A stretch of 6,497 bases of DNA, taken from contig JAITNC010000057.1 of NCBI GenBank assembly GCA_031290675.1, positions 1 through 6,497 of the forward strand. Direction: 5' to 3'. Below are positions 5,804 through 6,497 of the stretch, piece by piece. Origin of the DNA: Campylobacteraceae bacterium (GTDB taxonomy: Bacteria > Campylobacterota > Campylobacteria > Campylobacterales > Campylobacteraceae). A model generated the notes under the pieces. That model had not been told where the DNA came from. It was given only the letters and a program-made list of their open reading frames with translations, and made no database searches. The position numbers were made by a program, and so were the translations under genes. Within the stretch, counting starts at the first letter, position 1. Every line of letters starts with the position of its first letter.

Positions 5804-6288
5804 TGCTTAGTAAACTCCCCACGCAAATTTTCTTTTTCTACTACCATTTCTATCATCTCTCTTACTGCCCCCCTGCCGCCATCTAAGGTCAAAACCGTCT
5901 TAACGCTTGAGCGGATAAATGGCAAAGCATCAGCGGGAGCAAACGACCAGCCGACTTTTTGGAGCTGTTTATAATCATTTGTATCATCTCCGATAGCGGC
6001 TACATTTTCAAGTTTTAACCCTATCTTTTTCAAAAGCTCTTCCAAAACGGCAAGTTTGTCCTTCACGCCTTGAAACACATACTCTATGCCAAGGTCTTTC
6101 GCACGCTGTTCGACTATCTTTGAGCTTTTGCCCGTAATGATAGCGCATTTTTTGCCTATCTGATGCAAACAGACTATGACAAAACCATCTTTTAAATTAA
6201 ATATCTTAGCCTCTTCACCGCTGTTTGAGCAGATAATACCTCCGTCCGTCAAGCAGCCGTCCACATCAAGAACGATCAACTCTATCAT
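5794..6288 (-). CDS. kdsC: 3-deoxy-D-manno-octulosonate 8-phosphate phosphatase KdsC
   Basis: KdsC removes phosphate from KDO-8-phosphate to give KDO, which is then activated by KdsB for the LPS inner core. The 164-residue cytoplasmic protein is a small C0-type HAD phosphatase without a cap domain, the form that works as a tetramer. Motif I is DVDGCLTDG (8-16) with nucleophile D8 and acid/base D10. Motif II is T52 in ITGKSS. The motif III lysine is likely K78 in QGVKDK. Motif IV is GDDTND (100-105). The C-terminal GGRGAVRE (137-144) is characteristic of KdsC. ATG at 6288 overlaps the hisB stop as ATGA, with AAAAGG upstream. It lies directly before lptC and lptA, linking KDO supply to LPS export. 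Confidence 0.95.
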   Translation of the reverse strand: MIELIVLDVDGCLTDGGIICSNSGEEAKIFNLKDGFVIVCLHQIGKKCAIITGKSSKIVEQRAKDLGIEYVFQGVKDKLAVLEELLKKIGLKLENVAAIGDDTNDYKQLQKVGWSFAPADALPFIRSSVKTVLTLDGGRGAVREMIEMVVEKENLRGEFTKHWL

Positions 6289-6497
6289 AATACGCCTTTT
6301 GTGCTTGGCACTTGCACTCTCTCGTTTATCGCCACTGCCCTGCGAAGAGCTACGGCAAATGACTTGAAAGCCGCCTCAATGATATGGTGTCTGTTTTTGC
6401 CACGCAAAAATGTTATATGTGCGCTGATGCCGGCGTTTGTTACTAAGGCTCTGAAAAACTCCTCTATAAGCTCAGCGTCAAACTCGCCTACTTTATT
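6285..6497 (-). CDS. hisB: Imidazoleglycerol-phosphate dehydratase HisB, C-terminal part
   Basis: HisB dehydrates imidazoleglycerol phosphate in histidine synthesis. Only the last 70 codons are inside the window; the 5' end lies beyond the right edge. The fragment has the metal-binding HHIIE motif in GKNRHHIIEAAFKSFA (33-48 of the fragment), followed by ALRRAVAINERV and the typical C-terminal PSTKGVL. The TGA stop overlaps the kdsC start as ATGA. Whether the full protein is the dehydratase alone or is fused to histidinol phosphatase at its N-terminus cannot be seen here. No other his genes are in the window. Confidence 0.96.
   Translation of the reverse strand, partial: NKVGEFDAELIEEFFRALVTNAGISAHITFLRGKNRHHIIEAAFKSFAVALRRAVAINERVQVPSTKGVL

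Overview
The window looks like chromosomal DNA from an Epsilonproteobacterium (Campylobacterota), most likely a Campylobacter of the concisus/curvus/showae kind. The base for this is moderate GC, A/T-rich third positions, short AAGG/GAGG ribosome sites, TATAAT promoters without clear -35 boxes, and the gene order hisB-kdsC-lptC-lptA-engB-(GNAT)-(membrane protein)-mrdA, which I associate with that group. The genus is an inference from gene content. No 16S or other marker is present.

Layout. Positions 1-398 carry no convincing gene. They hold a small GC-rich stem-loop (53-68) and two diverged copies of an approximately 143-bp imperfect palindrome (84-226 and 243-386), centred exactly 160 bp apart. 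queC (399-1058, minus) and ybeY (1127-1543, plus) diverge from a 68-bp spacer that contains two back-to-back TATAAT boxes. ybeY then converges on mrdA with a 1-bp gap. From 1545 to the right edge everything is one minus-strand cluster of eight genes, read from right to left: hisB (3' end only), kdsC, lptC, lptA, engB, an N-acetylglutamate synthase-like GNAT, a small polytopic membrane protein, and mrdA. Every junction in this cluster overlaps or abuts (4, 10, 1, 4, 0, about 34 and 4 bp), so it is probably a single translationally coupled operon whose promoter lies outside the window.

How the genes fit together. Much of the cluster serves envelope growth. KdsC makes free KDO for the LPS inner core. 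LptC and LptA carry LPS across the periplasm. MrdA (PBP2) cross-links peptidoglycan during cell elongation, and the small membrane gene coupled in front of it sits where MreD sits in other bacteria. EngB (50S assembly) and YbeY (rRNA processing) belong to ribosome biogenesis. HisB and the GNAT belong to, or resemble enzymes of, amino-acid synthesis. QueC belongs to the queuosine/7-deazaguanine pathway.

I see no defence system, phage, insertion sequence, CRISPR array or RNA gene. The genes are housekeeping genes. The part least explained by known features is the pair of tandem palindromic elements at the left edge. Secondary points are the small MreD-like protein and the cysteine tail of the GNAT.
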